64,000 nt of DNA, taken from NCBI GenBank assembly GCA_944322095.1, contig CALUNU010000002.1, positions 62,001-126,000 of the forward strand, given 5' to 3'. Shown in pieces: positions 24,163-32,951 of the stretch. Both the position numbers and the translations under genes were made by a program. How positions within the stretch are numbered: position 1 is the stretch's first letter; each line of letters begins with the position of its first letter. Under the pieces are notes generated by a model that saw nothing but the letters and a program-made list of their open reading frames with translations, ran no database searches and had not been told where the DNA came from. Source of the stretch: an uncultured Alloprevotella sp. GTDB lineage: Bacteria; Bacteroidota; Bacteroidia; Bacteroidales; Bacteroidaceae.

Positions 24163-25497
24163 TTATCTGCTGACTTTAAACGTCTTGACGCTCTGGCCGG
24201 TCGTCACTTTCACGACATAGGTGCCGGCGGGCATGCCTGCCAGGCTTACCGGGGCGCCCTGGACAGACGATGCAGCGAGCTTGACACCCGTCAGGGCGAA
24301 CACTTCCACGCGGTCGTACAGGCCCGTGACGTACAGGTTGCTGCCCGAGAGCGTGAGGCTCACGTCGCTGGTCACGTCGTCGGCTCCGATGCCAGCCGTT
24401 TCTGTATCTGCGGTGAAGAGGGTGGGCGTGTTGACTGCACCGATCCCTTCGATGGCTGCGGCTTCGGCACCGACCACCACAGAGCCGTCGGCCGTACAGT
24501 CGGTAACGGTCGTCATGGCGTCGACGCCCTCAATGTTGTACACATCGCTCATGGCTTTTACTTCGTCGTTCACGAGGACGCAGGCAGGGCCGTACATGGC
24601 GCTGGCCATGCCGAAGATGTGCGTGCCGTCGGAGCAGCAGGCGATGGGCATGCCGGCATCTTCGATCCAGACGAGGCCGTCGGTCTCGTTATATACGAGG
24701 GCCTGCATGGTTCCCATGTCGTCTTGCCAGTAGCCGTAGATGTTTCCTTTGACATCGATGCTGTTGGCGATACCACCGTTGAAGGTATAAGTTTCGTCGG
24801 CGTCGCAGTCTACGATGTTGGTGAGCGTTCCGTCCTTGATGAAGGCCGGGTTATGTCCGCCGTCCTCTGCGTTGTTCATGCCCACGATGACGGTGCCGTC
24901 TTCACTCATGTCCCACACGTAGAAGCCCTGTCCTGTCACGGCGGCGTCGGGGAGTTCCTGCAGTTCGCCGTTTACCCAAAGCACGGGGTGCAGCATGTAG
25001 TCGTCCATGCGCAGGTGGCCGGCGATGATGGTACCGTCGCCATTGATGGCACGGGCGCTCGAGAAGCCGCTTTCCGACGAGTGGGCGGGCATGTGGTCCT
25101 CGGGAACGGGCAGGGGCTCCCATTCGCTGTCGGCGCTTTTGCGGATGCCGGGAACGATTTCGCCTGCATCGTTCGTGTAGGCGCCGACCATGGTGCCGTC
25201 GTTGGCTACGTCGGCCACGATGTAGTAGAGTTCCGTCACCGAAGGGTCTTCGAGCGTGGTGAGCTTGTCGTCTGCGACGGAGTAGATGAATGACCAGCCG
25301 ACCTGGCCCGAGTCGTCACTGCCCACGGCCCATTGGCCGTTGGGGGATACCTTGTGGAAGGAACCCATGACGGGAACTTCCTTGCCATACATCTCGATGG
25401 GGTCGAACTTGACGTAGCTGCCTTCTATTTTCGTCTGAGCTGTGGCCGAGGCGAGCGCCGTGGCGCACAGAGCGATTGTGAGTAAAGATTTTTTCAT
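24163..25497 (-). CDS. Secreted HAF-repeat-like protein with T9SS C-terminal tail
   Basis: A 444-aa protein with a signal peptide (MKKSLLTIALCATALASATAQ). The body has repeated beta-propeller-like strands with the 'S.DG..IVG' pattern: 'VSPNGQWAVGSDD', 'VANDGTMVGAYTN', 'INGDGTIIAGHLR', 'MSEDGTVIVGMNN', 'CTADGSVVVGAEA'. These resemble HAF (extracellular propeller) repeats. The end 'GLYDRVEVFALTGVKLA', 'GMPAGTYVVKVTTGQSVKTFKVSR' is a clear type A T9SS sorting domain. Role unknown, presumably surface binding. First gene of a three-gene run, with a -7 box (TACTTTTG) at 25542-25535. Confidence 0.82.
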   Translation of the reverse strand: MKKSLLTIALCATALASATAQTKIEGSYVKFDPIEMYGKEVPVMGSFHKVSPNGQWAVGSDDSGQVGWSFIYSVADDKLTTLEDPSVTELYYIVADVANDGTMVGAYTNDAGEIVPGIRKSADSEWEPLPVPEDHMPAHSSESGFSSARAINGDGTIIAGHLRMDDYMLHPVLWVNGELQELPDAAVTGQGFYVWDMSEDGTVIVGMNNAEDGGHNPAFIKDGTLTNIVDCDADETYTFNGGIANSIDVKGNIYGYWQDDMGTMQALVYNETDGLVWIEDAGMPIACCSDGTHIFGMASAMYGPACVLVNDEVKAMSDVYNIEGVDAMTTVTDCTADGSVVVGAEAAAIEGIGAVNTPTLFTADTETAGIGADDVTSDVSLTLSGSNLYVTGLYDRVEVFALTGVKLAASSVQGAPVSLAGMPAGTYVVKVTTGQSVKTFKVSR

Positions 25498-25534
25498 ACG
25501 CTTTTGTGTTGATTAGTTGGCTTGAAATTTGCGG

Positions 25535-25542
25535 CAAAAGTA
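25535..25542 (-). promoter_or_regulatory. -7 box of the HAF-repeat protein gene
   Basis: TACTTTTG on the minus strand, about 38 nt before the start codon. The -33 region is poor. Confidence 0.5.
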
Positions 25543-25773
25543 CAAAAATATTCATAAAGGCGCGGCAAAATGTCGGCATTCAACCCCATCTTGTGACGGA
25601 CAGCGTTTTCTTACAGACTGACGGGTGTCTTTTTGCTGTGGAATGCCTGACGTGCCCGTTCCTGTGGGGGCGGCAGGCGGCAACAGGCGTTTTTTATCCT
25701 TTTTTATGGGGAGAAATGCTGCGGAGCCGGGTTGTTCTTCTTCTTTTCGCGCAACTATCGGAGGCGTGCTGCC

Positions 25774-25802
25774 TTGTTTTCGGATTTTTCGCTGTAATTT
25801 TG
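25774..25802 (+). promoter_or_regulatory. Promoter of the dedA-family gene
   Basis: TTG (25774-25776), an 18-nt spacer and TAATTTTG (25795-25802). The leader to the ATG at 25909 is about 100 nt. The rest of 25543-25908 shows no gene. Confidence 0.65.
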
Positions 25803-25908
25803 CGCCGGCTGGGGCACCCTTTATATATAAATAAGGAGTGATTTCCCGGAGGAACGGCCCCGGCCGGCTCTGTCATGCCTGGATTATTCATCAACACTCA
25901 ATTTTTTT

Positions 25909-26568
25909 ATGGAATCAGTAGCCTTTATTCAATGGTGTCTGGACAACTTGAATTATTGGACCATCACTTTGCTGATGGCCATCGAGAGCTCGTTTATCCC
26001 ATTCCCTTCTGAAATCGTCGTGCCGCCTGCCGCGTGGCTGGCCTCGACGGGTGGTGAGCTGAACATCTACCTCGTCGTGCTCTTTGCCACGCTGGGTGCC
26101 GACATCGGCGCGCTGGTCAACTACTACCTGGCCCGCTGGCTGGGCCGCCCGCTGGTCTACAAGTTTGCCAACACGCGCCTGGCCCACGCCCTGCTCATCG
26201 ACGCCGACGGGGTGGCCAAGGCCGAGGCCTACTTTGAGAAGCACGGCGCCATATCGACCTTTGTGGGCCGTCTCATCCCCGCCATCCGCCAGCTCATCTC
26301 TATCCCCGCCGGCCTGGCCCGCATGAAGATGGGTCCTTTCCTGCTCTATACGACGTTGGGTGCCGGTGTTTGGAACTGCGTGCTGGCCGCCATCGGCCAT
26401 TACCTTTCTACCATCGAGAGCATCGACTCGAAGGAGAAGCTCATCGCCCAGGCCACGCAATACAGCCACGAGATTGGCTACGCCCTGCTGGCGCTGGCAG
26501 CCGTGGCCTTGGCCGTCATCCTCTACAAAGCCTTCAAGAAAAAGCCGCAGCAGGCCAAGGGCGAATGA
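25909..26568 (+). CDS. DedA family membrane protein
   Basis: A 219-aa inner membrane protein. DedA/SNARE-associated hallmarks: 'IESSFIPFPSEIVVPPAAWLA' with the conserved E and P residues, 'LGADIGALVNYYLARWLGRP', 'YFEKHGAISTFVGRLIPAIRQLISIPAGLARM' (the F.GRF.P..R......G motif) and four or five hydrophobic helices. The family supports membrane lipid homeostasis, including flipping of undecaprenyl phosphate or phosphatidylethanolamine. The C-terminus is a Lys-rich cytoplasmic tail. Monocistronic between its promoter and a bidirectional terminator. Confidence 0.93.
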   Translation: MESVAFIQWCLDNLNYWTITLLMAIESSFIPFPSEIVVPPAAWLASTGGELNIYLVVLFATLGADIGALVNYYLARWLGRPLVYKFANTRLAHALLIDADGVAKAEAYFEKHGAISTFVGRLIPAIRQLISIPAGLARMKMGPFLLYTTLGAGVWNCVLAAIGHYLSTIESIDSKEKLIAQATQYSHEIGYALLALAAVALAVILYKAFKKKPQQAKGE

Positions 26569-26587
26569 GCCCCGGCCGCCAAGGCAT

Positions 26588-26629
26588 AAAAACAGGCGCA
26601 CCATCCCGAACGGATGGTGCGCCTGTTTT
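26588..26629. terminator. Bidirectional hairpin terminator
   Basis: AAAACAGGCGCACCATCC and GGATGGTGCGCCTGTTTT arms with a 5-nt loop between convergent genes. Confidence 0.9.
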
Positions 26630-26679
26630 GCATGGTATGTGCCCGGCCCGCGGCCATGCGGGCGGCAGGCGGCTGGCGG

Positions 26680-29070
26680 TCAGCAGCGCCGCAGCCAGCT
26701 CCGCTTGCGCTGCTTGCCCGTGCTGCCGTAGCCGTAGCCATAGCCGTAGGCTGCGCCCTGGCCTTTGGCGTCGCTGTCGTTGAGCACGATGCACAGGTTG
26801 TGGAACTTGTTGTCGCGGTACATCTTTTCGAGCTCGGGGAGGAACGTCTTCTCCTGAACGCCCACGCGTATGACGTAGAGCGTGACGTCGGCCAGGCGGT
26901 CTACGATGGCGGCGTCGGCCACGGAGCATACGGGCGTTGTGTCGAAGATGACAAGGTCGTAACGGTCGAGGGCTTCGCGTGCCAGGCGGTCCAGACGGTC
27001 GCTCATGAGCAGTTCGCTGGGGTTGGGCGGCGTGATGCCGGCCGGCAGGAAGTCGACGCCCGCCGTCACGGCGTCGGGGATGACGATGTCGGCGAGCTGC
27101 GTGCGGTCCTCGGTGTCGACGAGGTAGGTGGTGAGGCCCTCGCTGCGGCCGAAGAGGTGCGACTGCGTGCGCTTGCGTATGTCGGCGTCGACGAGCAGGA
27201 CGTGCTTGCCCGCGGCGGCATAGATGGCGGCCAGGTTGCGCGAGATGAAGCTCTTGCCCTGGGCAGGCGTGGTCGACGTGACCACGAAGATGCGCGCGTC
27301 GCGCTGCATGAAGTTGAGCCCGTAGCGCAGCAGGCGGAAGGCCTCGGCCACGGGGTGCGAGCTGTCGGCCCCTTCGGTGACGAGGTCGCTCTCGTTCTTG
27401 GGGTTCCACAGGGGGATTTCGCCTGCCAGGGGGATGGTGGTGAGGTTTTCGACGTCTTTGCGGCCGCTCACGCTCACGTCGAACAGATGGATGAGCCAGA
27501 ACACGCCGGCGGGGATGGCCAGACCGAGCACGATGCCCACGAGCAGGATAATCATCTTGCGCGGGCTCACGGGTGCGGGCGGGCCCAGGGGAGCTTCGAC
27601 CAGACGGATGTTGGCTTCCTTGATGGAGAGCTGCATGGCCACCTCTTCGCGCTTATTGAGCAGGTAAGTGTAGAGCGTCGATTTCAGTTTCTGCTGACGT
27701 TCGAGCCCCAGGGCGAGCTTTTCGACGTCGGGCAGGCCGCCTGCCTGCCCCGTGAGGGCGGCCAGGTTGGTTTCGGCCTCGCGCAGCTGCACGTCGATGG
27801 TGCTCACGTAGCTGTCGATCGAGGCCAGGATGGCTTTGCGCAACGAGGCGAGCTGACGGTCCAGGTCGCGTATGGCGGCCGCCTCCTCGTGCGTGTTGTC
27901 GGCCAGGTGGTTGCGTTGCAGCATCTTAGAGTTGTATTCGCCGATGGCCGAGGTAAAGGCCGCGTCGCGCAGTCCCGGCAGGGCGGGGATAACTTCGCGG
28001 TCGTGGCTCTTGTCGGCGATGAAGCCCGCGAGGAAGCGTGCCACCGACTTTTGCGTTTCGAGTTCGAGCGTGCGGTTGTGGGCGTCGAGGTTCTCGTTGA
28101 CGAAAGCCTGGGCGTCCTGCTCGAAGTTGACAATCTTGTGGCGCCGCTTGAAGTCGGCCAGTTGGTTTTCGGCGTCGGCCAGTTCGGCCCCCACGATGGC
28201 CGAGCGGTCTTCGATGAAGCGCATGGTGCTCTCGGCCACGCGGTTTTTGTTGGCCACGATGTCGCGCATGTAGGCGTTGTAGAGCTCGTCCAGCACGTCC
28301 TCGGCCCGCTGAGCGCTCGCGTCGTTACAGGTCAGTACGATGAGCGAACTTTCCTTGTCATACTCGGCCGCGCTCATCTTGCCGCTGTAAAGGGCCGCGG
28401 CGGCCATCAGGGGCAGGTGCGTCACGCTGACCTCCTGCCCGCGCGGAAACTCGTTGAACGTCTCTCCCCGTTCGAGGGTGAGCACGCCGGCGGGCGTGGC
28501 TATCGTGCGGCCCGGCTGCACCTCGTAGGTCTGTGCGAACTTGTCGGGGCCCACGCGGAAGTTGTGCAGCATGACGGTGCCGTCCTCGCGCAGCTCCATG
28601 TTGAAGCTGGCGGCCTTGGCGGCCCTGTCCTTGAAGCGCACACGCACGGGCGTGTCTTTATAAAGGGTGATGGGGCGCAGGTGCCATGTTGTTGTATAGT
28701 CGACGTCGAGGCCGAGCGTGTCGACCACGTTTTTCATCAGTCGCTTCGAGGTGAGGATGAAGGTCTCGTTCTTCAGGTTGTCGCCCACGCTGATGCCGTT
28801 CATTTCGAGCAGCGAACTCATGGCCGTGCCCGAGGAGCGCCGCGCCGAGAAGGGCGAGCCGCTTTCGGCGTTCTCGATGAGCACGACGCTCTGCCGCTGG
28901 AACACCTCCGGCTGCCGTTTCTGGTAAAGGTAGCTTGCGGCCACGCATACCACGAGCGAGAGGGCAAACCATTTCCACTCGCGCCGCAGCGTGCGCAGGC
29001 AGCTTTTCACCACCCGGGTCAGGTCGATGTCTTCTTCCTTATCAATCTGTTGCGTTTTGTTGTTCTCCAT
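26680..29070 (-). CDS. Wzc-like polysaccharide co-polymerase with BY-kinase domain
   Basis: A 796-aa inner membrane protein. An N-terminal Wzz domain follows the first membrane helix (about residues 34-50, 'FALSLVVCVAASYLY'), with a long coiled-coil periplasmic region (about 260-470) and a second helix (about 510-530, 'MIILLVGIVLGLAIPAGVF'). The cytoplasmic tyrosine kinase has Walker A 'TTPAQGKSFISRNLA' (about residue 600), Walker A' 'VLLVDADIRKR', Walker B 'YDLVIFDTTPV', and a C-terminal Tyr cluster 'YGYGYGYG' for autophosphorylation. It controls chain length and export of capsule or exopolysaccharide. No Wza export gene is adjacent, so it appears to be an orphan single gene. Confidence 0.93.
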   Translation of the reverse strand: MENNKTQQIDKEEDIDLTRVVKSCLRTLRREWKWFALSLVVCVAASYLYQKRQPEVFQRQSVVLIENAESGSPFSARRSSGTAMSSLLEMNGISVGDNLKNETFILTSKRLMKNVVDTLGLDVDYTTTWHLRPITLYKDTPVRVRFKDRAAKAASFNMELREDGTVMLHNFRVGPDKFAQTYEVQPGRTIATPAGVLTLERGETFNEFPRGQEVSVTHLPLMAAAALYSGKMSAAEYDKESSLIVLTCNDASAQRAEDVLDELYNAYMRDIVANKNRVAESTMRFIEDRSAIVGAELADAENQLADFKRRHKIVNFEQDAQAFVNENLDAHNRTLELETQKSVARFLAGFIADKSHDREVIPALPGLRDAAFTSAIGEYNSKMLQRNHLADNTHEEAAAIRDLDRQLASLRKAILASIDSYVSTIDVQLREAETNLAALTGQAGGLPDVEKLALGLERQQKLKSTLYTYLLNKREEVAMQLSIKEANIRLVEAPLGPPAPVSPRKMIILLVGIVLGLAIPAGVFWLIHLFDVSVSGRKDVENLTTIPLAGEIPLWNPKNESDLVTEGADSSHPVAEAFRLLRYGLNFMQRDARIFVVTSTTPAQGKSFISRNLAAIYAAAGKHVLLVDADIRKRTQSHLFGRSEGLTTYLVDTEDRTQLADIVIPDAVTAGVDFLPAGITPPNPSELLMSDRLDRLAREALDRYDLVIFDTTPVCSVADAAIVDRLADVTLYVIRVGVQEKTFLPELEKMYRDNKFHNLCIVLNDSDAKGQGAAYGYGYGYGSTGKQRKRSWLRRC

Positions 29071-29151
29071 ATCCGTTGTTTTGGGATGTTAGTGAGGATC
29101 GCATGGAGCGAATATTACACAGTGCTATATAAAATAGGATTTTGTGCGGTG

Positions 29152-29159
29152 CAAAGATA
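29152..29159 (-). promoter_or_regulatory. -7 box of the Wzc-like gene
   Basis: TATCTTTG on the minus strand, about 80 nt before the ATG at 29070. Confidence 0.5.
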
Positions 29160-29388
29160 GCGCAAACGAGTGGAAAGAAAAAGGGAAGCGGTTTTATATT
29201 TCCTCTTCCGGGAAAGCCGCCCCGTTGCAGGCAACTTGGCGCGAAGCCTTTGGGTGGGCGGGAGCGTGGGGCGTATATATATAAATAAGGTGTGGTTTGC
29301 GTCGTGCAGCGTGCCGACGGAGCGGCGCTTGCACGCAAAGGGCCCCGCGCGCCGGCCGTCGGGAAACGGTTGGCATGCGGGGCCCGTG

Positions 29389-29470
29389 TGCACTTGATAG
29401 GACTCGAACCTACACGGCCGAAGCCACCAGATCCTAAGTCTGGCGCGTCTACCAATTTCGCCACAAGTGC
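29389..29470 (-). tRNA. tRNA-Leu(TAG)
   Basis: The minus strand folds as a class II tRNA. The acceptor stem is GCACTTG/CAAGTGC with discriminator A; the D-arm contains AATTGGTAGACGC; the anticodon stem-loop CCAGA-CTTAGGA-TCTGG has anticodon TAG; a short variable arm is present; and the T-arm contains GTAGGTTCGAGTCCTAT. The 3' CCA is not encoded. It reads leucine CTA (and CTN) codons. Confidence 0.95.
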
Positions 29471-29567
29471 GGGTTGATGGCTGCAAAGATACGTTTTTTG
29501 TTTGAAATGGCCGCGCGCGCAGTGGCTTTCGCGTTGTCGGGCGGAGCGCAGCCCGTGCCGCCGCAGG

Positions 29568-29992
29568 CGATTCATCGCGTCTCTCCCCGCCCGGAAGGCT
29601 TAGGAGGGGCGGCACCACCTCCATGCTGTCCGCTCCGCTGTTTTTTAACATGGAGAATCGATTATTTTCGCGCGCCTGCGCTCTCGCTCGCAAATACGCG
29701 AAAATCAGAAACGTCTGATGTTCAGGCACATCCGTCGGACAGCCCACCGCATGGACGGCTGAAAATGGTTTTTTCGCCACTATATGGCACGTTTCGACCC
29801 CATTTTTCCTCCGAAAAGTGGCCTTGGATCGAAATTTCCATCCCTTGGATCGGCGAATCCATGGGATGGAAATGGATTTCCATGGGATGTTTCGGCCGAA
29901 ACACCCCGTGCGGCCGCATTTCCAACGCTAGAAGTCGGACGTCGCTGGGCGTCCGCTTTAACGGTTTGCCATATAGCGCACAGGGGTGGCGG
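29568..29992 (+). repeat. Dispersed intergenic element, copy R3, with 21-bp iterons at 29837-29892
   Basis: Read toward the topoisomerase gene, the element contains: a block at 29640-29708 (TTTTTTAACATGGAGAATCG, then ..ATTTTCGCGCG..); a palindrome GCCACTATATGGC near 29774-29788; units of 21 bp starting at 29837, 29858 and 29879 (TCCATGGGATG core in the last two); and a second palindromic box TTTAACGGTTTGCCATATAGCGCAC at 29963-29988. The same ordered parts occur, inverted with their genes, at 35801-36145 and 43531-43965. No coding capacity is evident. Confidence 0.8.
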
Positions 29993-30062
29993 GCCTGCGC
30001 GCTGGGGCAGGGGTGGGGGAGCGGTGTGCCCGTGGCGACGGGGCCGTTCGGCTATTTTTTCG

Positions 30063-30070
30063 TAACTTTG
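30063..30070 (+). promoter_or_regulatory. -7 box of the topoisomerase A gene
   Basis: TAACTTTG, 69 nt before the ATG at 30140. The -33 region is weak. Confidence 0.55.
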
Positions 30071-30139
30071 CCCTATCTATGTCACGACGGGACGGGCCGG
30101 CGGCTTTTTTTCGCGGCCTCACCGAAACAACCGATCAGC

Positions 30140-32854
30140 ATGAGCGACGAAACACAAGACACGCAGCAGGCCCCACCCGCGGAGGTGAAGCTGCCGGGTG
30201 AGGGCGACGCGGCGCCCCGCCTCTCGGGCATGTACCAGCACTGGTTTCTCGACTACGCCTCGTATGTCATCTTGGAACGTGCCGTGCCCCATCTAGGCGA
30301 CGGCCTCAAGCCTGTGCAGCGCCGCATCCTCCACTCGATGAAGCGCCTGGACGACGGGCGCTACAACAAGGTGGCCAACATCGTGGGCCACACGATGCAG
30401 TTTCACCCCCACGGCGACGCCTCCATCGGCGACGCCCTGGTGCAGCTGGGGCAGAAGGACCTGCTCATCGACTGCCAGGGCAACTGGGGAAACATCCTGA
30501 CGGGCGACTCGGCTGCCGCGCCGCGATATATCGAGGCGCGCCTCTCGAAGCTGGCCCTCGACGTGCTGTTCAACCCCAAGACGACGGAGTGGAAACTCTC
30601 GTACGACGGGCGCAACAAGGAGCCCGTGACGCTGCCCGTCAAGTTCCCGCTGCTGCTGGCGCAGGGCGCCGAGGGCATCGCCGTGGGCCTTTCGGCCAAA
30701 ATCCTGCCTCACAACTTCACGGAGCTCTGCGACGCCGCCATCGCCTACCTGCACGGCGAGGAGTTCCACCTCTACCCCGACTTTCAGACGGGCGGCTCCA
30801 TAGACGTGGCGCGCTACAACGACGGCATGCGCGGCGGCAGCGTGAGGGTGCGGGCGAAAATCAGCAAACTCGACAGCAAGACGCTCTGCATTTCGGAGAT
30901 TCCCTACGGAAAGACCACCTCGTCGCTCATCGAGAGCATCCTGAAAGCCAACGAAAAGGGGAAAATAAAAATACGCAAGGTCGACGACAACACGGCGGCC
31001 ACGGTGGAAATCCTCGTCCACCTGGCCCCGGGCACGAGCTCCGACAAAGCCATCGACGCCCTGTATGCCTTCACCGATTGCGAGGTGAGCATCTCGCCCA
31101 ACTGCTGCGTCATCGACGAGAGGCGGCCCAAGTTTCTCTCGGTGAGCGACGTGTTGCGCCGCAGCGTCGACAGCACGCGCGAGCTCCTGCGCCGCGAACT
31201 GCTCATCCGCCGCGGCGAACTGATGGAGAGCCTCCATTTCGCTTCGCTCGAACGCATCTTCATCGAAGAGCGCATCTACAAAGACCGCGCCTTTGAGCAG
31301 GCGCCCGACCTGGACGCCGCCGTGGCCCACGTCGACGGGCGACTGGCGCCCTTCCGCCCGCAGCTCGTGCGCGACGTCACGCGCGACGACATCCTGCGCC
31401 TGCTCGAAATCAAGATGGGGCGCATCCTGAAATTCAACAAAGACAAGGCCGACGAGCTCATAGCCCGCATGAAGGCCGAAGTGGAGCGCATCGACCACGA
31501 CCTGGCCGACATGGTGGAGGTCACGGCCGCCTGGTTCCGCCTGGTGCGCGAGAAATATGGCGCCGACCACCCGCGGCGCACCGAGATACGCTCGTTCGAC
31601 CGCGTCGAGGCCGCCAAGGTGATCGAAGCCACCGAGAAGCTCTACATCGACCGCGCCGACGGCTTCATGGGCACGGCGCTGAAAAAAGACGAGTTCGTGG
31701 AAAACTGCTCGCCCATCGACGAAGTGATTATCTTCTACCGCGATGGCACGTACAAGGTGACGCGCGTGGCCGACAAAGTGTTCATTGGCGAAACAGCCCG
31801 CAGCAAAGCCGAGCGGCGCAAGGCCGAGGTGATACACATCGCCGTGTTTAAGCGCGGCGACGTGCGCACAATCTACAACGTGGTCTACCGCGACGGAGCC
31901 ACAGGGGCCTTCTACGTGAAGCGCTTCAACGTGACGGCCGTGGCCCACGAGCGCGAGTACGACCTCACGCTGGGCACGCCCGGCAGCCGCGTCTACTACT
32001 TCACGGCCAACCCCAACGGCGAGGCCGAAGTGGTCAAGGTGGCGCTCAGGCCCAACCCCAAGCTGCGCCGCCTCTATTTCGAAAAAGACTTCGGCGAGGT
32101 GCTGGTGCGCAGCCGCCAGTCGCGCGGCAACCTGCTCACGCGTCTCGACGTCCACAAGGTGACGCTCAAAGCCCACGGCGCCTCGACGCTCGGCGGGCGC
32201 CGCGTGTGGTTCGACCACGACGTGCAGCGGCTCAACTTCGACGGGCGCGGGCAGTATCTTGGCGAGTTCCACACGGGCGACCGCGTGCTCGTCATGTTGC
32301 CCGGCGGCGAGTTCTACACCACCGGCTTCGACCCCAACAACCACTATGAGCCCAACGTCGAGAGCGTCGAGAAGTTCGACGCCGACAAGGTCTGGACCGC
32401 CGTGCTCCTGGACGCCTCGCAGGGCGGCCATCCCTACTTGAAGCGCTTCCGCCTCGAGCCCGCCGCCCCCGCCCGCCACCAGAACTACCTGGGCGACAAC
32501 CCCGCCTCGCGCCTGCTGCTGCTCACCACCGCGCCCGCGCCCCGCCTCGTTGTGACCTTTGGCGGGCCCGACGCCGAGCGCCCGCCCATGGAGGTCGACG
32601 CCGCCACGTTCGTCGGCGTCAAGGGCTTCAAGGCCAAGGGCAAGCGCATCACCACGCTCAGCGTGGCCGCCGTTGAGGAGCTGCCCGCCCCCGAGGGCGA
32701 AGCCCCGGCCCCCGGCGACGACAACCCCGACGAGGGCGCCACCCATCCCGCCCCCGACGAGGCAGCCACCCCCGGCGAGCCCCCCGCGCCCCCGGCCCCG
32801 CGCCCCGAAACGGGCGGCAACATCGACGCCGACGGCAACTTCCGTCTGTTCTGA
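30140..32854 (+). CDS. DNA gyrase/topoisomerase IV subunit A
   Basis: A 904-aa type IIA topoisomerase subunit. Near residues 30-65 it has 'YQHWFLDYASYVILERAVPHLGDGLKPVQRRIL' and the quinolone-determining region 'HTMQFHPHGDASIGDALV', then the active-site Tyr130 in 'GDSAAAPRYIEARL', and 'LLLAQGAEGIAVG'. A tower and coiled-coil region and a variable C-terminal beta-pinwheel follow, ending in a long Pro/Glu/Ala-rich acidic tail (about 850-890). Bacteroidota have this parC-like form annotated jointly as gyrase/topo IV A; parE is not in the window. The start MSDETQDTQQ at 30140 follows the -7 box, so the longer upstream open frame is not coding. Confidence 0.92.
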   Translation: MSDETQDTQQAPPAEVKLPGEGDAAPRLSGMYQHWFLDYASYVILERAVPHLGDGLKPVQRRILHSMKRLDDGRYNKVANIVGHTMQFHPHGDASIGDALVQLGQKDLLIDCQGNWGNILTGDSAAAPRYIEARLSKLALDVLFNPKTTEWKLSYDGRNKEPVTLPVKFPLLLAQGAEGIAVGLSAKILPHNFTELCDAAIAYLHGEEFHLYPDFQTGGSIDVARYNDGMRGGSVRVRAKISKLDSKTLCISEIPYGKTTSSLIESILKANEKGKIKIRKVDDNTAATVEILVHLAPGTSSDKAIDALYAFTDCEVSISPNCCVIDERRPKFLSVSDVLRRSVDSTRELLRRELLIRRGELMESLHFASLERIFIEERIYKDRAFEQAPDLDAAVAHVDGRLAPFRPQLVRDVTRDDILRLLEIKMGRILKFNKDKADELIARMKAEVERIDHDLADMVEVTAAWFRLVREKYGADHPRRTEIRSFDRVEAAKVIEATEKLYIDRADGFMGTALKKDEFVENCSPIDEVIIFYRDGTYKVTRVADKVFIGETARSKAERRKAEVIHIAVFKRGDVRTIYNVVYRDGATGAFYVKRFNVTAVAHEREYDLTLGTPGSRVYYFTANPNGEAEVVKVALRPNPKLRRLYFEKDFGEVLVRSRQSRGNLLTRLDVHKVTLKAHGASTLGGRRVWFDHDVQRLNFDGRGQYLGEFHTGDRVLVMLPGGEFYTTGFDPNNHYEPNVESVEKFDADKVWTAVLLDASQGGHPYLKRFRLEPAAPARHQNYLGDNPASRLLLLTTAPAPRLVVTFGGPDAERPPMEVDAATFVGVKGFKAKGKRITTLSVAAVEELPAPEGEAPAPGDDNPDEGATHPAPDEAATPGEPPAPPAPRPETGGNIDADGNFRLF

Positions 32855-32880
32855 CGCCGCGGGCCGGCCGTCGCACAGAT

Positions 32881-32923
32881 AAAAAACAAGCAACGAAGCA
32901 CCTGAGCGCTTCGTTGCTTGTTT
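32881..32923. terminator. Bidirectional hairpin terminator
   Basis: AAAAACAAGCAACGAAGC and GCTTCGTTGCTTGTTT arms between the topoisomerase and fumarase genes. Confidence 0.88.
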
Positions 32924-32951
32924 CGTTGTATGTCTTTTGCGCGGGCCCTGC

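Noticed and set aside
29474..30139. N-terminal extension of the topoisomerase A frame back to 29474
   Set aside because: It runs through the dispersed repeat element and the -7 box at 30063; the family N-terminus starts just after 30140.
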